From Tomitella fengzijianii (GTDB taxonomy: Bacteria; Actinomycetota; Actinomycetes; Mycobacteriales; Mycobacteriaceae): a DNA stretch of 64,000 nt. Position numbers and translations under genes: made by a program. The notes below the pieces were generated by a model that was not told where the DNA came from, did no database searches, and worked only from the letters and a program-made list of their open reading frames with translations. The stretch covers positions 1,236,679 through 1,300,678 of the forward strand of contig NZ_CP041765.1 of the NCBI RefSeq assembly GCF_007559025.1, in the 5' to 3' direction. How positions within the stretch are numbered: the stretch's first letter is position 1; each line of letters begins with the position of its first letter. Below, piece after piece: positions 43,789-55,828 of the stretch.

Positions 43789-44802
43789 CTACCGGTATTC
43801 GCCGGGCGTCTTCCCCGTCCACCGCTTGAACGCGCGGCGGAATGCGCTGGGCTCGGAGAACCCCAGGCGCGCGGAGATGACGTCGACGGACTCGCCTGAT
43901 TCCAGCCCGGCCATCGCGTACTCCTGGAGCACCGATTCGCGAAGCCTGCCCAGGGAAGTGCCCTCCGCGCGCAGCATCCGGCGGAGTTGGGGTTCGCTCA
44001 CCGCCAGCGCCGCGGCCACGTCCGAGGCCGTGGGCTGAGTGCCGCGGATGCCGAGCTCGACGATCCGCCGGGCGCGGGCGGTCAGGCCGCTGTCGTAGTC
44101 GCGCCGCGCCAGCAGGGTGCCCGGCGACGCGCGCAGGAACTCGCGCAGCGAGTCCTCGTCCTGGACGACGGGACTCGCCAGATCCGCGGCGGCGAACTCG
44201 AGCGCGGGATCGCGGCCGCCGAAGGTGACGGGAATGCCGAACATGTGGTGGTAGGCCACCACGTCGACCGGCTCGGGGGCGGAGTAGGGGAGCTCGACTC
44301 TCAGCGGCTCCAGGCGCCGGCCGGTGAGCCACGCGGCGAACCGGTGCACCAGCAGCAGCCCGAAGTCGGCGACGACGGCGGCGTCCTCCCGCGCGTCCGC
44401 GCGCGCCGCCGGAAGCACCGAGGTGTCGAACCAGAAGCGCACTCCCGCGTCGTGGAAGTCGATGCGCACCGGCGCCGAGGAGGGCAGCGCGGGGAGGAAC
44501 CCCGCGAGCCGGTGCAGCGTGGAATCGAGGTCGGGGCAGTGGATGATCGCATGGGACAGCAGCGCGAACGTGCCGCGCGGCACCGGCCCCAGTCCCAGCC
44601 CCATGAGCTCGTCGTCGGTGATCTCGGAGGCGCCGAGCATGAAAAGCGCGACCTGGTCGACGGTGAGCCGGGTGTCGGGATTGTCGAGCTCGTGCACGGT
44701 GATTCCCGCGGGCGCCAGGGCGGGGCCCAGGTCGGTGCCACGGCGGGCGGACGCGTGCAGCGCGCGCCGCACGAATCCCACCGGGACCATCCGCACGGCC
44801 AT
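43789..44802 (-). CDS. AraC-family transcriptional regulator
   Basis: This is a 337-residue regulator with an N-terminal arabinose-binding-type ligand domain (residues ~1-220; [20 protein letters not shown] and [20 protein letters not shown] are characteristic of the OruR/ArgR-like AraC subgroup). The C-terminal double helix-turn-helix contains [20 protein letters not shown] and [23 protein letters not shown] 44802 is chosen because GGAGGAGG precedes it; a GTG at 44826 is also in frame. It is divergent from the acyl-CoA dehydrogenase gene 147 bases away, a likely target. Confidence 0.85.
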   Translation of the reverse strand: MAVRMVPVGFVRRALHASARRGTDLGPALAPAGITVHELDNPDTRLTVDQVALFMLGASEITDDELMGLGLGPVPRGTFALLSHAIIHCPDLDSTLHRLAGFLPALPSSAPVRIDFHDAGVRFWFDTSVLPAARADAREDAAVVADFGLLLVHRFAAWLTGRRLEPLRVELPYSAPEPVDVVAYHHMFGIPVTFGGRDPALEFAAADLASPVVQDEDSLREFLRASPGTLLARRDYDSGLTARARRIVELGIRGTQPTASDVAAALAVSEPQLRRMLRAEGTSLGRLRESVLQEYAMAGLESGESVDVISARLGFSEPSAFRRAFKRWTGKTPGEYR

Positions 44803-44949
44803 GCCGGCCTCCTCCGTTTCGGTCACGAACGCTGATCGTTCGGGTCCTTACCGCCCGCCGGGCCCGAGCATACGGTGAGGTGGAACGCACCCGGACCGGC
44901 ACATGCGAGGGTCCGGCCGGCACGCATGTCCGCACAGGAGGGCCACCGT

Positions 44950-46092
44950 ATGGAGCGCACACTTTTCGACGACGACCACAAGCTGTTCCGGGAGTCCTAC
45001 CGCGGGTTCCTCGCCGAGCACGTCGCGCCGTTCCACGACCAGTGGGAGGACGACAACATGGTCGACCGGGAAGTGTGGGTGGAGGCCGGCAAGCTCGGTT
45101 TCCTCGGTATGGCGGTCGACGAGAAGTACGGCGGCGGCGGGGTGCAGGACTTCCGCTACAACACCGTGGTCACCGAGGAATCGGTGCGCGGCGGGTACAG
45201 CGGCCTCGGCTTCATGTTGCACAACGACGTCATCCAGCCGTACCTGACCAATCTGTGCAGCGACGAGCAGAAGGAGCGCTGGCTGCCGCGGTTCTGCACC
45301 GGCGAGCTGATCACCGCGGTCGCCATGACGGAGCCGGGCACGGGCTCGGACCTGCAGGGCATCAAGACCAACGCCAAGCGCGACGGGGACGATTGGATTC
45401 TCAACGGGGCCAAGACGTTCATCACCAACGGCATCCACTCCGACCTGGTCATCGTGGTGGCGCAGACGGATCCGTCCAAGGGTGCGCAAGGCTTCTCGCT
45501 CTTCGGCGTGGAGCGCGGAATGCCCGGTTTCGAGCGTGGCCGCAACCTCGACAAGATCGGGCTCAAGGCGCAGGACACCGCGGAGCTCAGCTTCAACGAC
45601 GTGCGGGTGCCCTCGGCCAACCTCATCGGCGAGGAGGGCATGGGGTTCATGTACCTCATGCAGAACCTGCCGCAGGAGCGCCTGTCCATCGCCGTGGTCG
45701 CGGCCGCCGCGATGGAGCAGGTGCTCCAGGAGACCATCGAGTACTGCCGCGACCGCAAGGCCTTCGGCCGGTCCATCGGCTCGTTCCAGAACTCCCGGTT
45801 CGTCATGGCCGAGCTGGCCACCGAGACCAAGATCGCCCGGGTGTTCGTCGACCAGTGCATCGAGGCACTGAACCGCGGCGAGCTCACCATCGAGGAGGCC
45901 GCGATGGCCAAGTGGTGGACCACCGAGAAGCAGGTGGCGCTGATCGACCGCTGCCTGCAGATGCACGGCGGCTACGGATACATGCGCGAATACCCGGTGG
46001 CCAAGGCGTTCATGGACTCCCGCGTGCAGACCATCTACGGCGGCACCACCGAGATCATGAAGGAGATCATCGGCCGCGGGTTGGGGATGTGA
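44950..46092 (+). CDS. Acyl-CoA dehydrogenase
   Basis: This is a 380-residue FAD acyl-CoA dehydrogenase. FAD/substrate motifs are [20 protein letters not shown] and [20 protein letters not shown]; the C-terminal helix pair contains [20 protein letters not shown], and the catalytic Glu position of the family is within [19 protein letters not shown]. The start ATG 44950 follows GGAGGG. It is coupled through GTGA to a class III CoA-transferase, so the two probably activate and oxidise the same acid. Chain length cannot be told from sequence. Confidence 0.92.
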   Translation: MERTLFDDDHKLFRESYRGFLAEHVAPFHDQWEDDNMVDREVWVEAGKLGFLGMAVDEKYGGGGVQDFRYNTVVTEESVRGGYSGLGFMLHNDVIQPYLTNLCSDEQKERWLPRFCTGELITAVAMTEPGTGSDLQGIKTNAKRDGDDWILNGAKTFITNGIHSDLVIVVAQTDPSKGAQGFSLFGVERGMPGFERGRNLDKIGLKAQDTAELSFNDVRVPSANLIGEEGMGFMYLMQNLPQERLSIAVVAAAAMEQVLQETIEYCRDRKAFGRSIGSFQNSRFVMAELATETKIARVFVDQCIEALNRGELTIEEAAMAKWWTTEKQVALIDRCLQMHGGYGYMREYPVAKAFMDSRVQTIYGGTTEIMKEIIGRGLGM

Positions 46093-47234
46093 CCTTGCCT
46101 CAGGATTCGTCACCGCCTCAGGATTCGTCACCGACTCGGGATTCGCAGTCCGGCGGGCCGCTGACCGGCCTGCGCGTGCTGGAGCTCGGCGGCATCGGAC
46201 CGGGCCCGCACGCGGCGATGATGCTGGGGGACCTGGGCGCGGACGTGGTGCGCGTGCGCCGCCCCGGCGGCCTGGTGCTGCCCCCGGAGGACCGCGATGT
46301 GCTGCTGCGCGGGCGCCGCCTCGTCGACCTCGACATCAAGACGCAGCGCGACGAGCTGTTGGACCTGGTAGAGCGCGCCGACGTGCTCATCGAGGGGTTC
46401 CGGCCGGGCGTGTGCGAGCGGCTGGGTATCGGCCCCGACGACTGCGCGCAGCGCAATCCCCGCCTGATCTACGCGCGGATGACCGGGTGGGGCCAGGACG
46501 GGCCGATGGCACAGCGCGCCGGGCACGACATCAACTATCTTTCGATGACGGGCATGCTTTCCACCATCGGTCGGCGCGGCCAGCCGCCCGTGCCGCCCCT
46601 GAACCTGGCCGCCGACTTCGGCGGTGGGTCGATGTTCCTGGTGACCGGCGTGCTGGCCGCCCTGTTCGAGCGGCAGAGCTCGGGCCGCGGGCAGGTGGTG
46701 GACGCCGCCATGGTGGACGGGGTCAGCGCACTGGGCGCGATGCCGTGGTCGTTCCGCGCGTCGGGGATGTGGCAGGACGATCGCGAGTCCAACCTGCTCG
46801 ACGGCGGTGCGCCGTTCTACCGCGTCTACGAGTGCGCCGACGGCGGATGCATGGCGGTGGGGGCGATCGAACCGCAGTTCTACGCGCTGCTGCTCGAGGG
46901 GCTCGAGCTGTCCGCGGACGACCTGCCGATGCAGATCGACCAGTCGCGGTGGCCGGAGCTGCGCGCGTTGTTCGCGGAGCGGTTCGCCACGCGGACGCGC
47001 GACGAGTGGACCAAGGTGTTCGCCGACGTCGACGCGTGCGTGACCCCGGTGCTGAGCATGGCCGAGGCGCCGGACTCCGAACACCTCGCGGCGCGGGGGA
47101 CGCTCGTGCGCAGCGGGCCGGACGGCGCGCCGCAACCGGCGCCGGCGCCGCGTTTCTCGCGGACGCCCGCGGCGGTCGCGGGCGTGCGGCCGCAGGGCTC
47201 GACGCCGCTGGAACAGATCGGGTGGGACGCCTAG
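46089..47234 (+). CDS. Class III CoA-transferase / alpha-methylacyl-CoA racemase family
   Basis: This 381-residue protein is of the CaiB/BaiF-AMACR family: [20 protein letters not shown] at the start, the catalytic Asp in [14 protein letters not shown], and [20 protein letters not shown]. The H-x-D-INY layout with [18 protein letters not shown] fits an alpha-methylacyl-CoA racemase, which epimerises 2-methyl-branched acyl-CoA so that an acyl-CoA dehydrogenase can act. GTG 46089 overlaps the dehydrogenase stop; TTG 46095 is an alternative. The first ~22 residues are encoded by an 18-bp tandem repeat and are not part of the domain. Confidence 0.85.
   Translation: MTLPQDSSPPQDSSPTRDSQSGGPLTGLRVLELGGIGPGPHAAMMLGDLGADVVRVRRPGGLVLPPEDRDVLLRGRRLVDLDIKTQRDELLDLVERADVLIEGFRPGVCERLGIGPDDCAQRNPRLIYARMTGWGQDGPMAQRAGHDINYLSMTGMLSTIGRRGQPPVPPLNLAADFGGGSMFLVTGVLAALFERQSSGRGQVVDAAMVDGVSALGAMPWSFRASGMWQDDRESNLLDGGAPFYRVYECADGGCMAVGAIEPQFYALLLEGLELSADDLPMQIDQSRWPELRALFAERFATRTRDEWTKVFADVDACVTPVLSMAEAPDSEHLAARGTLVRSGPDGAPQPAPAPRFSRTPAAVAGVRPQGSTPLEQIGWDA
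46097..46132. repeat. 18-bp tandem repeat at the 5' end of the CoA-transferase gene
   Basis: GCCTCAGGATTCGTCACC occurs twice in a row (46097-46114, 46115-46132), with a degenerate third copy after it. It encodes the repeat PQDSSP and keeps the frame, so copy-number change would only lengthen the N-terminus. Confidence 0.75.
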
Positions 47235-47274
47235 CTTGACCGCCCACACTTCGGCCGGAGTCCGGGCCGTGGGG

Positions 47275-48474
<1,200 letters not shown>

Positions 48475-48557
48475 GGCCCCCACACTAGCCGCGCGCGGTG
48501 GCCGGAAACGGCGTCCCGTTTCCGGGGCGGCACCGGACGCCCCGCCGCCCAGAGTGG

Positions 48558-48571
48558 TAGAACACGTTATA
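48558..48571. promoter_or_regulatory. KstR-type operator upstream of fadA
   Basis: TAGAACACGTTATA fits the 14-bp KstR consensus TnnAACnnGTTnnA at every fixed position. It lies 22 bases before the fadA start, in the divergent gap with dapC. KstR represses sterol-catabolism genes in mycolic-acid actinobacteria. The match is exact but short, so other TetR-type regulators are possible. Confidence 0.6.
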
Positions 48572-48593
48572 GAAACGTAAAGGAAAGGAACGA

Positions 48594-49814
<1,221 letters not shown>

Positions 49815-49854
49815 TCGTCACCGGCGGGAAATCCTGAAAGGGCAACACGGAAAC

Positions 49855-51990
49855 ATGACTGACAACATCATCGCCTGGGACAAGGACGCCGACGGCATCG
49901 TCGTGCTCACCATCGACGACCCCCACCAGGGCGCGAACACGATGAACGAGCGGTACCTGACGTCGATGAAGACCATCGTCGACCGCCTGTACGAGGAGAA
50001 GGACGCGATCACCGGCGTCGTGCTCGCGTCGGGCAAGAAGACCTTCTTCGCCGGCGGCGACCTCAACAACCTGCTCGCCGTCCGCAAGGACCAGGCCGCG
50101 GAGATCTTCGAGCACAGCCTGGCCGCCAAGGCGGATCTGCGTCGGCTGGAGACGCTCGGAAAGCCCGTCGTCACCGCGATCAACGGCGCGGCGCTCGGTG
50201 GTGGCCTCGAGATCGCGCTGGCCACCCACCACCGCATCGCCGCGGACGTCAAGGGCGTCAAGATCGGCCTGCCGGAGGTCACGCTGGGCCTGCTGCCCGG
50301 CGGCGGCGGCGTCGTGCGCACCGTCCGGCTCCTGGGGCTGCAGAACGCTCTGATGGGGGTCCTGCTGCAGGGCCAGCAGCGCGGACCGGCCGCAGCCAAG
50401 GAAGTCGGCTTGATCGACGAGGTCGTCGACTCGGTCGACGCGCTCGTCCCTGCCGCCAAGGAATGGATCAAGGCCAACCCCGAGGGCGGCGTGCAGCCGT
50501 GGGACGTCAAGGGGTACAGGATCCCGGGCGGCACCCCCGCGACCCCGGCCTTCGCCGCGAACCTGCCCGCGTTCCCCGCGAACCTGCGCAAGCAGCTCAA
50601 GGGCGCGCCCATGCCCGCGCCGCGTGCCATCATGTCCGCGGCCGTCGAGGGCTCCCAGGTGGACATCGACAACGCGCTGCTCATCGAGGCGCGGTACTTC
50701 ACCGAGCTGGTCACCGGCCAGGTGGCGAAGAACATGATCCAGGCGTTCTTCTTCGACCTGCAGTCGATCAACTCGGGCGCCTCGCGTCCGGACGGCGTCG
50801 AGAAGACCCCGATCACCAAGATCGGCGTGCTGGGCGCCGGAATGATGGGCGCGGGCATCGCCTACGTCTCCGCCAAGGCCGGCTTCGAGGTGGTGCTCAA
50901 GGACGTCGAGCAGGCCGCCGCTGAGCGCGGCAAGGGCTACTCGGTCAAGCTCGAGGAGAAGGCGCTGAAGCGCGGCAAGACCACCGAGGAGAAGTCGAAG
51001 GCGCTGCTGGACCGCATCCATCCGACCGCCGACGCCGCGGACCTGAAGGGCGTGGACTTCGTCGTCGAGGCAGTCTTCGAATCGGAGGAGCTCAAGCACA
51101 AGGTCTTCCAGGAGATCGAGGACGTCGTCACGGAGGACGCGCTTCTGGGCTCGAACACCTCGACGTTGCCGATCACCGGACTGGCGAAGGGCGTCAAGCG
51201 CCAGGAGGACTTCATCGGCATCCACTTCTTCTCGCCGGTGGACAAGATGCCGCTGGTGGAGATCATCCGCGGGGAGAAGACTTCGGACCGGGCCCTGGCG
51301 CGCGTGTTCGACTACGTGCAGGCGATCCGCAAGACGCCGATCGTGGTGCACGACTCGCGCGGATTCTTCACCTCCCGCGTCATCGGCACCTTCATCAACG
51401 AGGCGATCGCGATGGTCGCCGAAGGCGTCGCACCCGCCACGGTGGAGCAGGCAGGCCAGCAGGCCGGTTTCCCGGCGGCCCCGCTGCAGCTCTCGGACGA
51501 GCTCAACCTGACGCTGATGCAGAAGATCCGCAAGGAGACCGCCGACGCCGCGGCAGCAGAGGGACGGACGCTGCCGGCGGACCCGGCCGGCGACGTCATC
51601 AACGCGCTGGTCGACGCGGGCCGCACCGGCAAGCTCGGCGGCGCCGGGTTCTACGACTACGCCGATGGCAAGCGTGCGGGGTTGTGGCCCGGCCTGGCCG
51701 GCGTGGTCGGTGACGCCGCGTCGGACGCGCCGCTGCAGGACCTCATCGAGCGGATGCTGTTCATCGAGGCGATCGAGACGCAGAAGTGCTTCGATGAGGG
51801 CGTCATCGACACCACCGCCGACGCCAACATCGGCTCGATCATGGGCATCGGCTACCCGGCGTGGACGGGCGGCGTCGCCCAGTACATCGTGGGCTACGAG
51901 GGAGGCAAGGCAGGCTTCGTCAAGCGTGCCAAGGAGCTCGCCGCCACGTACGGCGAGCGCTTCACCCCGCCGGCCAGCCTGGAGGGCTGA
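49855..51990 (+). CDS. fadB: Fatty-acid oxidation complex alpha subunit
   Basis: This is a 711-residue fusion of enoyl-CoA hydratase (residues ~1-190; SGKKTFFAGGDLNNLLA and NGAALGGGLEIALATHHRIA form the oxyanion hole, and KIGLPEVTLGLLPGGGG carries the catalytic Glu) with 3-hydroxyacyl-CoA dehydrogenase (NAD site KIGVLGAGMMGAGIAYVSAK near residue 320; IGIHFFSPVDKMPLVEII with the catalytic His). It carries out hydration and oxidation in beta-oxidation and works with FadA. The start ATG 49855 follows GAAAGGG. A hairpin at 52017-52056 ends the operon. Confidence 0.95.
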   Translation: MTDNIIAWDKDADGIVVLTIDDPHQGANTMNERYLTSMKTIVDRLYEEKDAITGVVLASGKKTFFAGGDLNNLLAVRKDQAAEIFEHSLAAKADLRRLETLGKPVVTAINGAALGGGLEIALATHHRIAADVKGVKIGLPEVTLGLLPGGGGVVRTVRLLGLQNALMGVLLQGQQRGPAAAKEVGLIDEVVDSVDALVPAAKEWIKANPEGGVQPWDVKGYRIPGGTPATPAFAANLPAFPANLRKQLKGAPMPAPRAIMSAAVEGSQVDIDNALLIEARYFTELVTGQVAKNMIQAFFFDLQSINSGASRPDGVEKTPITKIGVLGAGMMGAGIAYVSAKAGFEVVLKDVEQAAAERGKGYSVKLEEKALKRGKTTEEKSKALLDRIHPTADAADLKGVDFVVEAVFESEELKHKVFQEIEDVVTEDALLGSNTSTLPITGLAKGVKRQEDFIGIHFFSPVDKMPLVEIIRGEKTSDRALARVFDYVQAIRKTPIVVHDSRGFFTSRVIGTFINEAIAMVAEGVAPATVEQAGQQAGFPAAPLQLSDELNLTLMQKIRKETADAAAAEGRTLPADPAGDVINALVDAGRTGKLGGAGFYDYADGKRAGLWPGLAGVVGDAASDAPLQDLIERMLFIEAIETQKCFDEGVIDTTADANIGSIMGIGYPAWTGGVAQYIVGYEGGKAGFVKRAKELAATYGERFTPPASLEG

Positions 51991-52016
51991 GCAGGAACGG
52001 GCTGATCCTCCGCGGC

Positions 52017-52056
52017 CACGGGGCCCGACGCGTCCACGGATGCGCCGGGCCCCGTG
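52017..52056 (+). terminator. Hairpin after fadA-fadB
   Basis: CACGGGGCCCG (52017-52027) pairs perfectly with CGGGCCCCGTG (52046-52056), 27 bases after the fadB stop. The loop can extend the stem (ACGC/GCGC). It separates fadB from the oxygenase gene. Confidence 0.75.
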
Positions 52057-52138
52057 CCGTGTCCCTGTGCGTCCGGCGCGTGCGCGTCACCGGCGGGGCC
52101 GCGCAGTACAGTGGCGATTCGCATCAGAGAGGACTGCA

Positions 52139-53152
52139 ATGGCCGCCGAGACGGAACTGCCCACCATCGACCTGGCCGCGCTCGATGCCGGCGACCCGGC
52201 GGAGCTGCGCGCGCTGCGCACTGCCACGCACGGCCTCGGATTCTTCTACCTCACCGGCCACGGCGTGGACGCGGACGCCGCCGACGCGCTGATCGCCGCG
52301 GCACGGGAGTTCTTCATGCTTCCGGAGCAGCGCAAGCGCGCGATCGAAAACGTGCGCTCGCCGCACTTCCGCGGCTACACCGTGCTGGGCGGCGAGCGCA
52401 CGCAGGGGCGGGTGGACTGGCGCGAGCAGTTGGACATCGGCGCCGAGCGCTCGGCGGCAGCGCCGGACCCGCAGCGGCCCTGGCGGGTGCTCGACGGGCC
52501 CAACCAGTGGCCAGCGGAGGTGCCCCGGCTGCGCGGCGCCGCACTCGAGTGGATGGACCGGGCCGGGGCCGCGGGCATGCGCCTGCTGCGGGCCTGGGCG
52601 GTGTCGCTCGGCGCGTCGGCCGACCACTTCGACAGGGCGTTCGCAGATCCGGATCCGCTGCTGAAAATCGTGCGGTACCCCGGGCACGACGGCACAGTGA
52701 GCGGGCAGGGCGTGGGCGGGCACAAGGACGTGGGCGCGCTGACGCTGCTGTACCCGGAGCCGGGGACGTCCGGCCTGCAGGTGGAGGCGGACGGACGCTG
52801 GATCGATGCGCCGCCCCGGCGGGGGAGCTTCATCGTGAACATCGGCGAGTTGCTGGAGGTGGCCACCGACGGGTATCTGAAGGCCACCAACCACAAGGTG
52901 CTGCCGCCGCCGGACGGCAGCGACCGGATCTCGCTGCCGTTCTTCCTCAACCCCGGGTTCGACCAGAAGCTGCCGCCCGTGGAACTTGTTCCCGCCCTCG
53001 CCTCCCAGGCGCGCGGGGTGGGACAGGATTCGCACGGCGGGCGGCTGCATGCGGTCTACGGGCTCAACGCGCTCAAGTCGCGGCTGCGGGCGCACCCCGA
53101 CGTCGCCCGTCGTTTCCACCAGGATCTGCTGGAGCTGCCGGACCTGCGGTGA
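52139..53152 (+). CDS. 2-oxoglutarate/Fe(II) oxygenase, isopenicillin-N-synthase family
   Basis: This is a 337-residue oxygenase of the IPNS-like family. The N-terminal DIOX_N part has LPTIDLAALDAGDPAELRAL and LGFFYLTGHGVDADAADALI. Iron ligands are His and Asp in VGGHKDVGALTLLY and His in YLKATNHKVLPPPDGSDRIS; the Arg and Ser in RIS bind 2-oxoglutarate. It probably hydroxylates or desaturates a small molecule; the substrate is unknown. The start ATG 52139 follows GAGAGGA. The last 80 bases overlap the convergent membrane-protein gene. Confidence 0.85.
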   Translation: MAAETELPTIDLAALDAGDPAELRALRTATHGLGFFYLTGHGVDADAADALIAAAREFFMLPEQRKRAIENVRSPHFRGYTVLGGERTQGRVDWREQLDIGAERSAAAPDPQRPWRVLDGPNQWPAEVPRLRGAALEWMDRAGAAGMRLLRAWAVSLGASADHFDRAFADPDPLLKIVRYPGHDGTVSGQGVGGHKDVGALTLLYPEPGTSGLQVEADGRWIDAPPRRGSFIVNIGELLEVATDGYLKATNHKVLPPPDGSDRISLPFFLNPGFDQKLPPVELVPALASQARGVGQDSHGGRLHAVYGLNALKSRLRAHPDVARRFHQDLLELPDLR

Positions 53153-54023
53153 GCCGGCCGGCCGGGGCGGTGGGGCCGTCGTCGGCGGGCGGCACTGCGC
53201 TGTGGGCTGCGGCGGCCAGAAGTGCCGGATCGTCGAGGTGCAGGCTCACCGAATCGACGTGCCGCGCGCCCCGGCCACGCGCTGTCCAGGCCGGCAGAAC
53301 GGCCGTGACCGGCGCGTGAAGGTCGATGTCGAGGCAGGTCCCGTCCTGGTTCGGCAGGATCAGGCGGCGCCCGCGGACGGCCGGAGAGGTGGGGGACCAC
53401 CGGCGCCGTCGCACCACCGCCGCGATGTCCGCGAGGTCGAGTGCGGCGACGGTGCGTCCCGAGCGCCGCAGCACCAGGGCGCCGCCGAGCAGATAATTCG
53501 GACGGGTCCGCCCCAGTGCCACGACGCCGCCCAGCATCAGCAGCGACCACAGTGACAGCGCCGCGACGGCGATGCGCAGCCACAGCCACGGCAGCAGCAG
53601 GTCGAGCACCGCGACCTCGACGATGGTCGCCACCGCGAAAGCGGCGGGAAGCGCGACGGTGCCGCGGCCCGCGTGCAGGGGGACCGCCCCCGGCGGCAGG
53701 TCGCAGCGGCGCCGCGCCCACAGCCACAGCGCGCGGTAGGAGCGCAGTTCCGCCCGTACCGCGGGGGCGAACGGCGACTGTGCGGCCACTCGCCGCACCG
53801 CTGACGGAAGGCTGTCGCCGCGGCGATGGTGCGCGCGGACGGCGACGGCCAGCGCGACGGCGGAGATGCAGAGCAGCGGCACCTCGGCGGCGAGGAAGAG
53901 GCGGACCGCCTGGCCGCCGGTGATCGCACCGGTCGCCAGCAGGGCCGCGTCGGCCGCCACCACGGCGGCCGTGACCACGGGCGCCCACCGGTGGAGCAGC
54001 CTGGCGGCGTCGGCGCCGTTCAC
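53073..54023 (-). CDS. Membrane protein of unknown function
   Basis: This is a 316-residue protein I do not recognise. Residues ~10-65 contain two hydrophobic segments (APVVTAAVVAADAALLATGA; RLFLAAEVPLLCISAVALAV) and residues ~135-175 two more. The C-terminal ~140 residues are soluble and look like a PH-like or membrane-associated domain (LDLADIAAVVRRRRWSPTSP; GRRLILPNQDGTCLDIDL). GTG 54023 overlaps the MerR stop (GTGA), so both are made together and the regulator probably controls it. The 3' end overlaps the oxygenase gene by 80 bp on the other strand. Confidence 0.65.
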   Translation of the reverse strand: MNGADAARLLHRWAPVVTAAVVAADAALLATGAITGGQAVRLFLAAEVPLLCISAVALAVAVRAHHRRGDSLPSAVRRVAAQSPFAPAVRAELRSYRALWLWARRRCDLPPGAVPLHAGRGTVALPAAFAVATIVEVAVLDLLLPWLWLRIAVAALSLWSLLMLGGVVALGRTRPNYLLGGALVLRRSGRTVAALDLADIAAVVRRRRWSPTSPAVRGRRLILPNQDGTCLDIDLHAPVTAVLPAWTARGRGARHVDSVSLHLDDPALLAAAAHSAVPPADDGPTAPAGRLTAGPAAPADPGGNDGRRRGAPAAAT

Positions 54024-54856
54024 GGCGCGCTCCCGCCGTGCGGTGCAGAGGTGCGGATCCGCCGGTGCAGGCGCGCGACGACCTCCCGCTGCGCAGGATC
54101 GTTCACCACGTCGCCGAGCAGCGCAGGATCCTGCGGGGCATCGCCCGCCGTACCCGCGGCGGCGGGGCCGTCGCCCCCGCCGCCCTCGTACCAGTGCGCC
54201 ATCAGGCCCGCCAACGCCTCGGTGATCGCGGCGATCTCCTCGCGCACGGCCTCGGGGTCCCGGTGCTCCAATTCCGCCCAGCGGCCGAGAAGATCCAGGT
54301 AGCGGGTTCGCCGGTCCGGGTCCGCCAGCAACCCCGTGAATCCGTCGAGCAGCCCGTCGGGGGCCTTGCCGGACAGGGTCAGCGCCTCGACCATGTCCTG
54401 TTCGATCTGCAGAGCGGCACGGGCGGCGGGCGTGGTGGACTCCGCGACGAGCACGTCGCGGAACAGCCCGGCGAGGCGCGCCGGTAGCGGGGAGAGTGGG
54501 CGACAGTGGTGCGCGTCGTCGAGCATCGCGGCCAAGCGGGTGCGGCGGCGGGCCAGCACCGCACGCTGCTCGTCGATGCCCGCGATGAGAGCGGTGAGGT
54601 CGGCCTCGACCGGCCGTGCCATGGGAGGCCCGGCCGTGCCGCCGCCCGCCCCGTCGAGCATTCCGGCGACGGACTCCAGCGGCACGCCGCTCTCGGCGAG
54701 CCACCGGATGCGCATCAGCCGGATCGCGTCCGGCATGGCGTACTCCCGGTACCCGTTGGAACGCCGCGGCGGCTCGTCGAGCAGACCCAGCCGGTGGTAG
54801 TAGCGCACGGTCCGCGTGGTCGTTCCGGCGAGCTCGGCGACCTGTCCGATTCTCAT
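54020..54856 (-). CDS. MerR-family transcriptional regulator
   Basis: This is a 278-residue MerR regulator. The N-terminal winged helix is MRIGQVAELAGTTTRTVRYY, then HRLGLLDEPPRRSNGYREYA. The dimerisation helix follows (DLTALIAGIDEQRAVLARRR), and the C-terminal ~150 residues form a helical ligand domain with no metal-binding cysteines. ATG 54856 is chosen because the fold starts there; ATG 54874 would add six residues. It is coupled with the downstream membrane protein and is probably a drug- or metabolite-responsive regulator. Confidence 0.82.
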   Translation of the reverse strand: MRIGQVAELAGTTTRTVRYYHRLGLLDEPPRRSNGYREYAMPDAIRLMRIRWLAESGVPLESVAGMLDGAGGGTAGPPMARPVEADLTALIAGIDEQRAVLARRRTRLAAMLDDAHHCRPLSPLPARLAGLFRDVLVAESTTPAARAALQIEQDMVEALTLSGKAPDGLLDGFTGLLADPDRRTRYLDLLGRWAELEHRDPEAVREEIAAITEALAGLMAHWYEGGGGDGPAAAGTAGDAPQDPALLGDVVNDPAQREVVARLHRRIRTSAPHGGSAP

Positions 54857-54917
54857 GGCACCAGTCTCGACCATGACGCCGCGTCAAGCTCAAGCCGCGA
54901 CCGCGCCGCGCATCACC

Positions 54918-55574
54918 TCATTCGAGGAGCTTCATCACCGCATACACCGCCCCGACCACGCCGGCCACGACGAGGATCGCCGACACGATGCGCGACGCAG
55001 TGGGCAGGATGTTCTCGACCCTGACGATCAGTCGGTGTCCGGCTTCCTGCGAACACAATGCCAGCGCGCCCATCAGCGCTGCGACGGGGAGCAACGCGAT
55101 GATCACGAAGACGACGGAAAGACCCAGCCGGGTGGCCGTGTCGTGTTTCGCCATCACGGCTATCGCCCCGTAGAAGGGCGCGGAGGTGAGCGACTGCGCG
55201 CCCCAGGTGATCACGCCCAGGACGAACGCCAACGCCGGGTGCACCTTCCGATGCACGGGAAGCGAGAGCGGGGGCTTGATGAATCCGCGGGCCGCCACCG
55301 CGATCACCGCCAGGGCGATGAGCAGGCCGATGATCGAGATCACCGTGCCGGACAGTGCATCGAGGGCCCTGTGGATGATGTCGAGGATCACGGTGAACGA
55401 GAACGCCAGCGTGAGCGCCAGACCGCAGATCCCGCCCACCATGAAGGCGACCGCGGTGCGGATGTAGGACCACCGGGAGGCGCTGGAGATCCACACGTAG
55501 GACACGGCGAGCAGCGCCAGCACGTTGACCGCGTCCACCGCGGCCAGCGGGATGATCGATACGAGCGACTTCAT
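54918..55574 (-). CDS. Multi-pass membrane protein, GAP/LysE-like
   Basis: This is a 218-residue protein with about six membrane segments (SLVSIIPLAAVDAVNVLALL; AVAFMVGGICGLALTLAFSF; ISIIGLLIALAVIAVAARGF; VVFVIIALLPVAALMGALAL and a last one before the end). The layout resembles the GAP/LysE-like small transporter group in mycolic-acid bacteria, but I see no diagnostic motif. The start ATG 55574 gives a clean first membrane helix. It is divergent from the acyltransferase at 55829. Confidence 0.6.
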   Translation of the reverse strand: MKSLVSIIPLAAVDAVNVLALLAVSYVWISSASRWSYIRTAVAFMVGGICGLALTLAFSFTVILDIIHRALDALSGTVISIIGLLIALAVIAVAARGFIKPPLSLPVHRKVHPALAFVLGVITWGAQSLTSAPFYGAIAVMAKHDTATRLGLSVVFVIIALLPVAALMGALALCSQEAGHRLIVRVENILPTASRIVSAILVVAGVVGAVYAVMKLLE

Positions 55575-55751
55575 GCGTGGATGGTCCGCCTGTGGAGTCT
55601 GGATGGTCGTGGTCACGGACGTCCCCGCGGGGCGGGTCCGGCAACCCATCCTTGCAGTGCCGCCGGTCGGACGTGCACCGACCCGCCCGAACGCGGCCGG
55701 TTCCCGGTCGCCGCCTCCGGGGGGCGCCGTGTCCAGGTGGTTCAGGCGGGC

Positions 55752-55765
55752 ATGACGCAGGTCAT
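55752..55765. promoter_or_regulatory. Palindrome upstream of the acyltransferase gene
   Basis: ATGACGCAGGTCAT has perfect 5-base inverted ends and lies 64 bases before the acyltransferase ATG. Wider symmetry (GGCGGGC upstream, CCGCCCGC downstream, 55745-55780) surrounds it. It is a candidate operator in the 254-bp divergent gap; nothing else is recognised there. Confidence 0.4.
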
Positions 55766-55828
55766 AACCGGTCCGCCCGCATGGCCGGGATACTGACCGT
55801 TGGGTAGCGTTGGGCGGTCGACAAACGG

